From Epiperipatus broadwayi (Eukaryota; Onychophora; Udeonychophora; Euonychophora; Peripatidae): a stretch of 64,000 bases of DNA. Both the position numbers and the translations under genes were made by a program. Positions 1 to 11,924 of the stretch are shown piece by piece. Every line of letters begins with the position of its first letter. The first letter of the stretch is position 1. The notes under the pieces were generated by a model that did no database searches, was not told the origin of the DNA, and worked only from the letters and a program-made list of their open reading frames with translations. Location of the stretch: NCBI GenBank assembly GCA_028023455.1, contig JAQFVV010006310.1, positions 3,288,001-3,352,000 of the forward strand. Reading direction: 5' to 3'.

Positions 1-2110
1 TCATCCTTGGGCTACTACATTTGTAATAATTTTAAAACCAGATGGGACTGTCCATTTATGTGATTGCTAAGTAATGTTTAATAAATATGTAAATAAAGGA
101 GATTATCCAGTGTAAACTATTTGGGAGACAGTAGCTTTATTACAAAATGCAAAATATTTCATGAGACTTGAAATCTGCATTCCACCAAATTTCAGTTACA
201 AGTAAGACAGCTGAGTCATTGACAATTTGCACTCACCTCAGATTATTCAAATGTGGCAAACTGCTATACAGAATTATTATACCAAATCTGTTTCAAGGCG
301 AAATGAACAGATTGTGTCAGAATATGGAAGATGATATTTCTTACCTTGATAATATAGTAGTTATGGTGAAGACAGAAATTGAATTAGTTATATGCATGCT
401 AAACGTTTGTGCACAGTTTGTTAAAATAGTTGCAAAATTAAATGTTCTGAAAATGCATTTGGTCTGCTAGGGAAATTAAAGTCTTAGGGCATATAATAAA
501 TACTAGCAGAGAATATCCTAGCCCGTATAATGTTAGAATGGTAAAAAAAATATCACTAAACTGAAAAACCTGAAAGACTTGCAAGCATTTCTGGATTTAT
601 TAAATTATTATGAGAATTTTCTGAAAGGGAAGGCATTCATCACTATACTACTATACCATTTGCTAAAGAAAAGATAATAGTTGAAGTGGACTGCAGAACA
701 TGTGAATTTTTTCAGTAAACAAAGGAACTGTTTACTTTCAAAAAGTTACTTATCCATTATAGTAACAACCAGGTTATCTTGGATTACATTATAGGAGTGA
801 TTATATATCATTGCTGCTATGGAGGTGAATGTCTTATTTCTTACACCTCTTGTACAGCTGGGGGGGGGGGGTATAAAGAAGCTCTGACTGTAATATGTGC
901 TATTAAACCTTTCATCCATATTTTTATGGGCATAAGTTCAAAATCTATACTGACCACCATATTTTAATGGGTATTTTTGGAAATTATAAAGAAAATTCCA
1001 GAACACACCAAAAGAATCATATGTTGGATTAGTAAATTAGCTAAATGAAACTTCAAGTTAATATTATACCCAGGATGCAAATTAATCACACGGATGCTTA
1101 GTTGAGGTTACCACTTAAATGTGAAATTGAAAATAAAATTTCAGAAATAAATTTAGATACAATAGGGAAATAAGGCATTGGATAACACAATAGTTGCCAA
1201 ATGGACTAAACATGATACTGGTTGCTAGACTTTGCAAAGATAAGTTAAACATAATTGGCCCAACAAACACCTAGAATATGTATCAAAACTTGTAATGCAC
1301 ATGAGCATTTATCTATTTACAAAAATTGCATTTTAATGACAGATCGCATGCTTATACTCCCAGAAGGTAGAAGCAGTTTTTACATTTGTTATATAAAGAA
1401 CACCTGAGAATTCTGTAGATGAAACAGTTAACACTGTGTTTTGTGTGGTGGACAGAGATGAATAGCCAGATTATACAGATTGCCATATGTTGTAAAGATT
1501 GCCAGTCTAGTGCTATGATGACTACAATAAAGATAAAGCCTTGGATTAAAGCCAAAAAATCTTAGGAAACATGTGGATCATGCTGGCTTATTTGACAGAA
1601 ATATGTTTATGATACTGATAGACTTTTATTCAAAAAGGACAGAATACAAAAGTATCAAGATTATAAGTATGGAAAATACTTTGAAAGCTGTAAATGAAAT
1701 TTTTATATATCATGGCCTCCCCAAAATTTTTGTTTCAGATAATGGAACTAGTTTTATTTCTGCATTGTTTAAAGATTTTAATAACAAGGGGAATTCCACC
1801 ATGTGTTGACTGCTAAGGGAGAAAGATATACAGAATTTGAACAGATGCTTAGGAAGACTTTATATAATGATGTTAATGAAGCTTTAATCAAATCTATGTT
1901 CCATCAACATTTCACTTCATATATGTCGATTAAAAGGGCAAGTGGCTGAGATGTTATTGCATCAGAAATGCTGAATTCACCTATCTGTTCTGATGTCTAA
2001 TAATAGGATATTATGACCAATTAACATGGATCAAGAAACTATAAAATTAATGCTGCTGTTTGGATGCAACCTCTTTAAAAAGAAAATGGTTTTCAGTAGT
2101 AATAATCAGT
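1..2110 (+). pseudogene. Decayed Ty3/mdg4 (Gypsy) LTR retrotransposon pol: RT, RNase H and integrase remnants
   Basis: Translation with frame changes gives a recognisable Gypsy pol order. An RT N-terminal segment (HPWATTFVIILKPDGTV, from base 2) is followed by the fingers/palm region at 168-470. There the catalytic box reads SYLDNIV, so the second Asp of YxDD is Asn. RNase H-like remnants occupy about 480-960. A spacer resembling the integrase H2C2 region lies near 1380-1570 (minus-strand shadows excluded). An integrase core at 1573-1809 has ILIDFYSK and FVSDNGTSF, with the two Asp 39 residues apart as usual in this family. A last post-core piece extends to about 2110. Stops and frameshifts throughout make it non-functional. 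The 5' end lies outside the window and no LTR was found. The family is clear; the exact ends are not. Confidence 0.8.
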
Positions 2111-2835
2111 GTTGTTTCAAGACATCTATGTGCAAACTACCAATGATAGAAGAATGAGAAGATGTAAATCATTTTAAATTTTGTTATCTGGAATCATTAG
2201 AAGAATCAAGTGTTTGTGCTAATTTAAAATTGTGATACTACTTCAATAAAAAAGTGAAGAAAGTATGGATACAGTACAAGAGCTATAAGACTTAAGTTTA
2301 AATAATAAGCACTTATTTGAGAAAAATAATGCGTTGAATGAATTAGAGATTTTATCAGAAGTATATTTATCTCCGTTTTAAAACAGTCTTTCCAGAAAGA
2401 AGAGAAAGCTACTGAGCATTAGGAGAGAAAAAATCACCTCTGTCTAGAATCTATACCTATTTGAGAATACAAAAAACCTAAAAGATTGCGAGCTTATTTT
2501 TTTGGAAATAAAAGTTACTTTTCTAAAATGAGAAAAGAGATTAAATATGTAGTGTTATAAATATTGATGTGCGAATATATGTATAAATGATAAATAAAGT
2601 TTTATTATAGAAAATAGTTACAACACAGACTAAAAAATTATTCTATTATTCATTCTAGAAAAATTTTCCAGAAATTAGTTTAGACTGAATCTAAAAAGCA
2701 GCATAGGGAGTAAAGTCTAGTGTGCAGAAGCTCTTTAATTAAATGCAGCTTGATAATTATTTCTGAGTAATGCATATATTAATATATGAATTTTTCTACA
2801 GTACAGGCTTTTTTATATCTGCACTCTAATATGTA
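2111..2835. other. AT-rich intergenic or intronic stretch, no gene seen
   Basis: The sequence is AT-rich with stops in all frames. It may include the eroded 3' end of the preceding Gypsy element, but I could not identify an LTR or polypurine tract. Confidence 0.4.
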
Positions 2836-2928
2836 ATATATAGGGATTTGAACTCAGACTTTCACATGACCCTTAACTATTCATGCTATCTCATACTGCT
2901 GACACACTTGATCACACATATGCATATA
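2836..2928 (-). repeat. Single arm of a tRNA-like repeat family
   Basis: The segment contains GGGATTTGAACTCAGACTTT, then a spacer ending in CTTGATCACACAT. On the minus strand this reads as a tRNA-like unit with a B-box-like GAGTTCAAATCC. The same sequence forms the arms of the foldback repeats at 14911-15145 and 21304-21528, and a related arm lies at 5731-5806. Confidence 0.55.
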
Positions 2929-4002
2929 TAAAAGTTTTTTTCACTGCCAAAGATGTATTACATTAGAAACTATCTTCTCAAAGATTAATTTTTAGTTTCA
3001 TTACCAGTATATATATATTTTATTTATGAGTATAATAAAAATATATATAAATTCATTTATTTTATTTGTGCTCTTTGTTTATTTTAATGTGACTGGCTAG
3101 TAAGTATATACCCCAGGGTACACAGCAATACTGATACAAAAGTTAAAATTGGAATAATATAGAAGTAGGCAGGGAATTAAATTATAAAAATGCCATAACT
3201 GAAAATAATGTTTTTAATCATCATGATCATATGTTTAAATAAAATTGCAAATAAATAAATGTCAGTTTATAACATATGAAAATATATTCCATACTTACAT
3301 ATATATATATGAGTGTGTGTGTAAATAAAATACAATTACTTGTCTACAGAACTATTTTATTATTTCAACCAAAGAATTAGTTTTCATCAAAAAATACATT
3401 TAAATGATATTATCTAAAAATTGAATATTAAAAGTTATTTCCATATTTCATAAAGCAAAAAGCTTTTATAGGTTAATAATCTTTTTTATACTTATTTTAA
3501 CTAATCAATTGCTAATCTCTTGTAAGAAATATCTTACATAATTTTCTTCCAAAAAAAAAAAAAAAAACTTCTAAGTATTTTTTTAATCAAAATTTTACAA
3601 TAACTTTTAAATAATTATTTTTTTAAAAAATTATAATAATAATTAACTTATCAAACACAACTATACATATATATATTTAAAACATATTGTATGTCCAAAA
3701 AATATGTGACAAATATATATATATACAAAAAATCATATATACAAGAAACTAATAAACAAAATACATTATTGGTTAACACATTAAATAACAATAATTACTA
3801 ATAAAAAATAGTGTATTAATCCTCTATAAATAGAAATATTTGCAATTAAACCTCACACCTGATTTAAATACATAGCTCACATTTTTATGATATTACCATA
3901 TAATGAAGAACATCATACTTATAACTTATAATAAAGTTTTCTCATAAATAGTAGCCCATTTTTTTCATATTGAAATTATTTACAGTAATAAAATTCTTAG
4001 AA

Positions 4003-4051
<49 letters not shown>

Positions 4052-5730
4052 AACAAACTGAGCTATAGTTATCAACATTTCTTAGTAACTACCTTAAGCA
4101 TTTAATTGTTAATATTCCCCATAGTCAATTTCCTGAACAAAATATTAAGATTTTTTTATAATAAATGTATAAATTTGAAATGTCCTAAAACATTATTGGA
4201 TAAGATCATAATGGAGTCTTCTGAAGTTGAGAGAAAGGAACTTCTTTTATCTAAAAAAAAAAAAGTAGCCAATTAGAAATTCCACCACTAGTTCTTACTT
4301 TTAATAATGATTTACCCAATATTAACTGCATTATGCAGAAATGCTCATTTTAACATTTTAAATTCTACAGACTATTTAAAATTTATTTTTCGCAAAGGAT
4401 CTAAAGTTGTGTATTGAAGACACAAAACACTTAAGAATAGACTTGTCAACCAAATTTTGTTATTAGCTTTGTACCAGAAAAAGAATGTTTTTCATGTGAA
4501 GATAAAAGATATCTTACATGCAAACATATTATTGTTAACAAAAATAATTCAAGGCAATAATAACATTAATGATTTTAAATTGTATATTCCCAACTGTCAA
4601 TTGAAAAGTGCTTCAACTGATGAAAATAAAGATGCACTTCAATTTATCACATTCCTCAATTGATAATTTAACTGCAGTCATTTGCAGAACATTTTTTCTC
4701 AATAGAGAGAGAAAACAAAAAGAGGGATTTATTTTTACTATTATTATTATTATTTATAAATTTGAGAATGGTATAGCATGAAGTAGGCGCTATTACATTC
4801 ATTCATTAAATTAAAAATCTGGAGGATTATTTTTTATTAATTATTATTTAATATATTTATCAATCGTATTTTTTTTATATTGAGATTAATATGAATTCAC
4901 AATAGTTTTTTGTACATTTATAATTTTTTTGTATAGTATACATATATTTTTGTACATAAATAAATATTCATAATTCTCTTTTTACATGAAAGATTGGTTT
5001 CCAAAAATTACTTGTAAAGGAAATTAGTGTAAAAAAATACATTCTATAGATGGAAAATAAGATTGGTTCCTGACCTAAGAAGTCAATGGAAATAAATAAA
5101 CCATATGAAAACATTAAAATGTTATATTTTTTGTATGCTATCAAATTTTACTTCATACACATTAATATAAATAAAAAATGAGTTATAGGTACATAAATTT
5201 TATTTGAAAAATTAAAAACTTGAAAGTAATAAACAATGAAACATTCATTGGTTTCTCTTCACAAGCCATCGAAAACTTTACAGTTCAAAAAGTAACGTCA
5301 CTTCCACATTATAAATAAAAAAATTGAAATAATAATTATTAATGTAATTTATTGGAATTTATTACTTTTATTTCATTTAACTTTTTTTTTTAATTTAACA
5401 ACTAACACATTCAAAAAGAGGAACTGTATGCCCCAGAACTATACATTTAATATAGTTGACATCTTGCTTATCTGCAAAACAGAAAAGTACCCAAGATATT
5501 ATTTGCTGTCACTGTTGGACAATAAATGCATACATTTGTGCATGCTTGGAATACCATTGCTATCACTAAAACTTGCAATGTGTAACTTACCATCTTGATT
5601 TTTGATAAAATTAATGAATATAAATTTAAACAAATTAATCAATTTAATACATATATAAGGGATGGGCAGACATGTCTACTATGTAATAACTGAAATACAG
5701 GCTTATTATATACCTGTATTAATATATAGG
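2929..5730. other. AT-rich stretch with microsatellites; no gene seen
   Basis: The stretch is low complexity. It includes a (TA)n-(TG)n microsatellite at about 4007-4050 and an A-run near 3551-3567. The longest open frame (4457-4663) has biased AT-driven composition and no recognisable domain, so I do not call it. Confidence 0.6.
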
Positions 5731-5806
5731 ATAAATGAGCACAGACTTTCACATGACCCACCACTCTAGCTCATATCACTGATACACTTGAACACTTAAA
5801 TGTCAA
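5731..5806 (-). repeat. Diverged arm of the tRNA-like foldback family
   Basis: CACAGACTTTCACATGACCC followed by CTGATACACTTGAACAC parallels the arm at 2836-2928 (CAGACTTTCACATGACCC and CTGACACACTTGATCACAC). It is likely an independent, truncated copy. Confidence 0.45.
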
Positions 5807-6810
5807 AAAAAATCACCAATTTAAAAATTGAATTTTTTAACGTCAATATACCAATAATTATTTTTTTAACCCTAATGTCAAAATGCAAACAAATCATCAA
5901 TATCAAAAAGTTACTTCCCTTTCAAAACTAAGTGACAAAAACATTACAATGCAGACAAACAATTTTTTTCCATCTGCAGGATAATGAGAAATAAAAAGAT
6001 GAAATTTTTTTAAAAAAATTAGATGATAATAACAGATGTAAATTTTTTTTTTTTTAGTTTTGTGATGTAATTATGGCAATCTTGGAAACAAATCTGTAAA
6101 TAAATACTGAATTAAAAACATTTATAATCTTCTAAAAAGGAAAATAAATTATTTTATGTTACTTACATGAAATTATTTTGAATTTTTTAAAAAAAATGTT
6201 TAATAACAACTTAAGACAATCTAAGAATTATTTTGAGAATGTAAGATGATTTTTTTCCAGCCTTCCAGACAATAACACTCATTTCTTCATTCCAATCAGA
6301 AATATGTCATAGCAGCTCTAATCCCAAATTACCAGTTTTTTTTTATTTATTGAGTGTGTTATTTTAAAATAACTTGTGTAGAAAGAGAATTTTTTTTTTA
6401 AACTTGTGTTATTTCAAAATTGTATAAAAAAAGAAAGGTGTATTTTGTATTGCTATTGTTTTTTTATTAATGAATTAACTATTATTATTATTTAATGAAT
6501 TAACTATTTAAAAGTTTTATTTAAAGATTTGATAAAATAATTAAGATCTTTTTTTTTGGGGGGGGGGGATAAGAGATTTATTACAATAGATTATTAACCC
6601 TATAGAAATATATTGCTTTATTAGATATACAAATAACTTTTTTAATATTTAATTTTAAGAAAACATCATTTAGATACATTTTCTGATGAAAGCAATTTTC
6701 TGGTTGAAATATTAAAATAGTTCTTTAGACTAGTAATTGGATTCTTTTTTTTATTCATATATTTCCTTAAGTTAATTTATATATATATATTTGATTGTTT
6801 CCATATATTC
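5807..6810. other. AT-rich stretch, no gene seen
   Basis: The stretch holds many short A and T runs, including T8G9 at about 6550-6567. I recognise no coding or RNA feature. Confidence 0.6.
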
Positions 6811-7400
6811 GAGGGAGGACCCAAAAATAACCGGAATTTTATTATAAAAAATTGGATATTTATTTTTAGGTGTTTCAAATCGAATCCCTTTCAAAGTATA
6901 GTTTATTTGATGCTAAAGGTGTTTTTTATTTTTTGAAGTAGTTTGGAAACACTTGCAAAGTGATATCTTTTAACCCTTTAATCCCACAAAAAAAAATTGA
7001 GACATTTTTTCATTCAAGTCAATAAAAAGAAGTTGCAGGGAATTAGATTGAGTGAATATGGCTAATGGAAAAGCTGGGTCATGCTGACTTTATTTAAAAA
7101 TTGTTTCACATTCAAAGCTTTGTGTGCTGTCATGATGAAGCAAGCACTCCTCCTTTCATTACAAAACATTATGTTTATGCTTTATTGCATAATATAAACA
7201 TTTCAGAACTTGTAGGCTTTATACATCTGTTCATAACAAATGAATTCTGAGTGAACAATGCCATTTGCATGCAAAAAAAAATCAGCATCATTTTGAGATT
7301 GGACTTCACTCGCCACACTTTTTTTGGAATGTGGTAAATTTGACACTTCCATTAAATCACTTGATTTCCCCTGCTGATTTCTGTTAAAAAAAAATAACAG
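6811..7400 (-). pseudogene. Mariner-family (Tc1/mariner) transposase relic with one terminal repeat
   Basis: Reading the minus strand, the translation passes through QQGKSSDL and PHSKKS, which correspond to the mariner 'QSSQW...PRPKK' segment. It continues with FFLHANGIVHSEF, corresponding to the catalytic 'FFDxxGIVHxEF' block with the first Asp lost. Next come AHKALNVKQFL and then LNLIPCNFFLL, which parallel the conserved mariner C-terminal half ('YSPDLAPCDFFLF'). At the far end, bases 6811-6840 read GAGGGAGGACCCAAAAATAA followed by CCGG, which looks like a mariner terminal inverted repeat. Frameshifts and stops are frequent and the N-terminal half was not found, so this is a 5'-truncated dead copy. 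Family confidence is good; the boundary near 7400 is approximate. Confidence 0.75.
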
Positions 7401-8018
7401 AATTTTACATGGTTTCAACTTTTCAACCATTACAAAAATTGACAAATAAGCAAAATACACTTTACAAAAAAAAAATGTTCTGTATAGCACTATGATTTTA
7501 CACAGTGATGTCATTTGGAAGATTGATGAAGAAAAGTCCTTGCAAGAGGTATTTAGCTACAGAAGCATGTGCTACAACAATTATGCCTACCAGAGAACAA
7601 TTTTGATTATTTTGGGATTCCTCTTCATATGTATATAGCGCAAAAGATAGTGATGAATAGTTTACATTATTTATTATTTGAAGCACTTTTATAAGAAAAA
7701 TCAAAAAGCATTGATGTAAGTAACTTTCATCATTATTTATGGCTAATATTTGTAAAAACATTACAAGCTATAGAAATTTTGTAGTATGAACTTGCAAATA
7801 TATGGAGCTAAAATTTCATCTTTTATTCTAGTGACTGTAAGACATTCAGTCAAATAAAATCATGTTTAAGTAGTAATTTTGGTCAGTTAAAGAATATAAA
7901 TGACTATTATAACGGAACAAACAATTTACATTATTAGATATAATGGTTATAAAAGATTCTCCTCATACATCACCCCCCCCCCTAATACCTATCACACTAG
8001 TCACGCCAGTCGCATTGG
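7401..8018. other. AT-rich stretch, no gene seen
   Basis: No recognisable gene. A homopolymeric C run lies at about 7973-7982, just upstream of a periodic repeat. The open frame at 7498-7761 (minus) has no recognisable domain. Confidence 0.5.
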
Positions 8019-8160
8019 TCGACAGATATAATGGACGGGACAATTAGCACTTGCCCCAAAAGTTGATGACGCCAGATATAATGGACGGAATGATTACAAC
8101 CAATCCCCAAACATTGCAAACACCAGATGTAATGGATGGTCAACTATCTTGCAGACTGTA
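8019..8160. repeat. Three diverged ~50-bp periodic units around CAGATATAATGGACGG
   Basis: CAGATATAATGGACGG occurs near 8024, CAGATATAATGGACGG near 8073 and CAGATGTAATGGATGG near 8123, so the spacing is close to 49-50 bp. The bases between the motifs (each with a CC-rich segment such as GCCCCAAA or TCCCCAAA) are diverged. The surrounding sequence is less AT-rich than its neighbours, which suggests part of an inserted repeat. I cannot assign a family. Confidence 0.6.
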
Positions 8161-10675
8161 CTACTATGCAGATGTAGCAATATGGTGAGGGGATAAGTTA
8201 ATATACTCTAAATTATTACCCCTAATGAAATAATCTGCAAAGACCTACCAGGCTTAGAAGGGAAGAAAGTTGCATCCAACTATGTTCAGACTGTGGGTCA
8301 TCTGATAAAGTGCTAATGAGAACCCGATGAAATGCTTAACCAATGATTGCATACCCTTTAATTGACTAACTCTATCCCTATTTAATAATATTAAATGCAA
8401 TTTAGGTTAGTTCATCCACTTTCCCCCTTTTTAATTCCGTTATTCCCTAATATTCAAGCCCAGAGAGAATATTGCTTTTAACTCCTTTAGCAGGTATGAA
8501 CAGATATACACAGCAACTCCTGCACCTATATATAGGTTACAACTAGCATTTATTATATTTGTTTTATTTTCAAGCTTTTATATAATAAGAAAAATAGATG
8601 TGTGTGCATGTATAATTATTTATAAACTGTGGAATGTCAGGACAACTCAATAAACCAGAGACCGGAATAATATAAACTCTCAAACATTTATTAACAATAA
8701 TAAATATCAAGTATAACAACAATAGTAATGATAAAAAAATAAAAATAAAAAATATAATAATCATCATATGTACATGTGTCACAAATGAACCTCTACCATC
8801 TTACTAATTAATTATCCTCTAGATCCAACCCTTATACCCCATGGTAGAAATCCACATATGTCACTCATTCTCTGCAAATCATAATTATATAGAAAAATCA
8901 ACTTTAGTTATTTAATATAATTGAGATGCTGGCTAGCTAAATTATATATTTACAAATGTTAATCTATTTAACAAGTTTCCCCAATTTATATATATGATAG
9001 AGACAGATCCCAGTTGATTAGTCAAACATACTAGAAAATATACGTACATGGTTAATCACAAAATAAAACATATAATATGTATTCTGTTTGTGTTGTAATT
9101 TAACATATATAAATTTAAAGAATCTTACCTCAATATTTATGTGGATGACTTGATGTGAAGCAGGTGACTATACCTAAATTTTATTTATAATTAAAATATA
9201 AAAAATATCAAAATTAATAATCCCCCCTTTTCCTTCTTTGCTAATTCTGAAAGATGTGGCTTCAGCATCAGAGTGTGAAAATACAACAGATAATATAAAT
9301 AAATAAACAAAAATTTACGATATTGATTCTTTGATAAAAAAAAAATTGTAATTGGAATAAAGTTTATAACAATCATCATAATAAAAGCAGTAGTAGCTGA
9401 TAGTTAGGCAAGTTGTTCTTCAAAGCAGTTTCACTTAGTAAATCATTCTCCTTAGCAAGGATAGATAGATACAATGGTGTCTCCTGTAGTTGTGTTTAAT
9501 GGTAAACATCTTGATCTTCCTTTGATTCACCATAATGTATTCCAATCCTTGTTTACTTTGGACTGAAGGCATCTTCTTGTGTGTTTACAATAAAGTAGAA
9601 ATATATATAGATATAATGCAGCTGCCAGGAAAATACCATGACACACAATAGCATGTTTTGCTCTAGCCCATTTTCATATTAAAGTACATTTTAATAATTA
9701 TTTATAATCATATATTTTTTTATTAATAATATTGAAGCGCTTATATATATATATATTAAGAAAATTATTTCATTTTTCTTTCTTCTCCAATTTTTAGCAA
9801 ATTTAATTCTCGTTATTGTTTTTGAAAAGATTTAAAAAATTCTAATTTACTCCAACAATTTTTTAAACACGATTTAATTATTTAAGAATTAATCAGTTAT
9901 TCTTACTTCTTTTCACTTTCTGTCCCTTGAATTTGATAAACTTTTAGTTACAGTATTTGATTTTTAAAATGTTTATAATTTAACTAAAAGAAAAAATAAA
10001 ATTCCATTTTAGCGTTCGAAATTTTTAGTTTTAATTGCTGTCTTTTGTTACAGTTATTATAACAATAAGAAGAACGATTTGTAAACTGTCTTTTGTTTTT
10101 ATACATTTCATGCGCGTAGATTTCCAGGAACACCGATATCTTTAACTGCCTATTGTTTAAATACATTTAGATTTATTATAAAAAAATAAAAATATTAAAA
10201 TAATAAAATCAGTTTTATTTTCACACATATGTACCCACCTAATTAACCTCAAGTCATCCCACATTATATATATATTAATTAATTTTCAATTTTAAATTAA
10301 TATATATACATTACAGTTTATTTAATCAAATAGTTTTATATATATACAATAGTACTTTCTAAAATATTGATCGTATTTTATTTTATAAATATAATAATTT
10401 ATTGTGTATTATATGTATATAGGCAATAATAATAACAAATAATAATCTTCCCACTATTACTATAAATTCCAAATGGATTGGATTCAATAAATATGCTTGA
10501 TCTTTTTAGGAATGTGTGCATTGTAAGCTATCCTTTACACTATATATATAAAAAGATCTAAAATATGGTAAGAAGTCCATGGTAAATTTCACTGACATTA
10601 TATTTATATGTTTAGGAATGTTTAACTGACAATGAAGTAATTTATGGTCTAAATTAATTGTGTAAAATGTTTAGC
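8161..10675. other. Mixed AT-rich sequence, possibly containing unidentified repeat
   Basis: The part up to about 8520 has balanced composition and may belong to the same unidentified inserted element as the 50-bp units. The remainder is AT-rich with several (TA)n tracts. I found no convincing gene; short minus-strand frames here are leucine/isoleucine-rich AT artefacts. Confidence 0.4.
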
Positions 10676-10800
10676 TTAGTTTAGTGCAGAAGAAGGGGGT
10701 TGGCCTTTGGAACCTAAAGTCCTCAGATCGATTATTGTTCTGGCACTTCTAACACTCAACCTTTTTTTATTAACTCCCAAGCAATAAAGTTATTCAATTA
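10676..10800 (+). repeat. tRNA-derived SINE copy (family A)
   Basis: TTTAGTGCAG...CCTAAAGTCCTCAGATCGAT...GTTCTGGCACTTCTAAC...AACTCCCAAGCAATAAAG aligns block by block with the copy at 57959-58082 (TTTAGTGCAGTGGTAGAG, GTAAAGTCCTTGGATCAATT, AACTCCCAAGCAATAAAGCC). The head resembles a tRNA gene with A-box (TTTAGTGCAGTGG) and B-box (GGATCAATTCC) remnants. The shared tail CCCAAGCAATAAAG marks the family. Confidence 0.7.
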
Positions 10801-11916
10801 TTTTATTGTATATAAGTTTTAATATGTACAAAATTAGAAGTATTAAAAGCAACAATTTGAAAAGTATTTATCATCTTGAAATTAACAAGTTAATCAAGGA
10901 CTGTAGAAAAACAAGGTGAAAAATCGGAGATGTTTTTGAAAACCCATCTTATACAGTTTGAAAATGTTTTTTAGTTAACACATGAGTGATGATATAAAAA
11001 TACTATAAAAAACGGATTTGAAGAGAATAATTATTGAATATTCAATGCTCACTTTTATTTACTCAGCAAATCGATCATTTATTATTTTATACTAATAGTT
11101 GTTGCAAATTTAATTTACCCTAATATGAGGATATCAACTTTCATTGTTGCATTCTGATAGTAAACTTTAGTGATGTTGGCATGGAAAACCGCACTAGGCA
11201 GTCTAAAGCAATACAAGCCATTAATAATGAGTGTTTTTCAGCATATTTCTCAGTTGTGATGATGCCACTCATGTTTGTGCTCATAGCTTTCTGAGATTTT
11301 CTGACTGTTACTAGTAAACCTGCATCTACCATTGTTGTTGTTTTTTGTTTTTTTTTTTGACGTTGTAGAACAAAACAGATGATTTGTCAAGACTTATGAG
11401 AGAGCCTTGTATCAAAAAATGCTAACCTTGTCCAGAGCAGACCTGCTTTGATGCCTTGGTACTGCTTACATTATCAAGGTCGATGAATATCAATGAATTA
11501 ATGAAATAATTCTGCAATGATATTGATATATAAAGCAAATATTGATCTAGACATAACTATCTGAGAATATTAATTATATTTTAAATCAATAATGGAATGT
11601 CGGGTTCAAGAAAATAAATTAATTTGTAAAAGAACTAAGAAACAGTTTCCAGATCCAACATATATATATATAATACTTAATAATATTTGAGTCAATATTG
11701 ATAAGAAATTTTATTATTTAAATTTGAAAAGGATTGAAATTAAAATATATATATATTGTAAATGGATTCTATCATTTATAGATATAGTATAGTATTTTTT
11801 CCTTTGGGATATTGAGAGGAGGAGGAGTCTTGTCTTTTCAAAAGGAGAATGAGGTTTTGCATTAAACTAATAATTTATAAATCTCTCTCTCTTCATACTA
11901 ATATATATATATTAAC
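10801..11916. other. AT-rich stretch, no gene called
   Basis: A segment at 11110-11480 has more balanced composition. On the minus strand it opens a 63-residue frame (11141-11332) that I cannot relate to a family. It could be a small unidentified repeat or processed fragment. Confidence 0.4.
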
Positions 11917-11924
11917 TTTTAAGC
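11917..11924 (+). repeat. Putative hAT target-site duplication, left
   Basis: TTTTAAGC directly precedes the CAGCGGTGGG terminus. It matches ATTTAAGC at 13261-13268 at 7 of 8 positions. Eight base pairs is the characteristic hAT duplication length. Confidence 0.75.

Noticed and set aside
4457-4663. 68-residue frame upstream of the visible DENND1 exons, considered as an exon
   Set aside because: No similarity to the DENN-domain sequence expected there and no convincing splice sites.
7498-7761. 87-residue minus-strand frame next to the mariner relic
   Set aside because: It does not resemble the missing N-terminal half of a mariner transposase or anything else I recognise.
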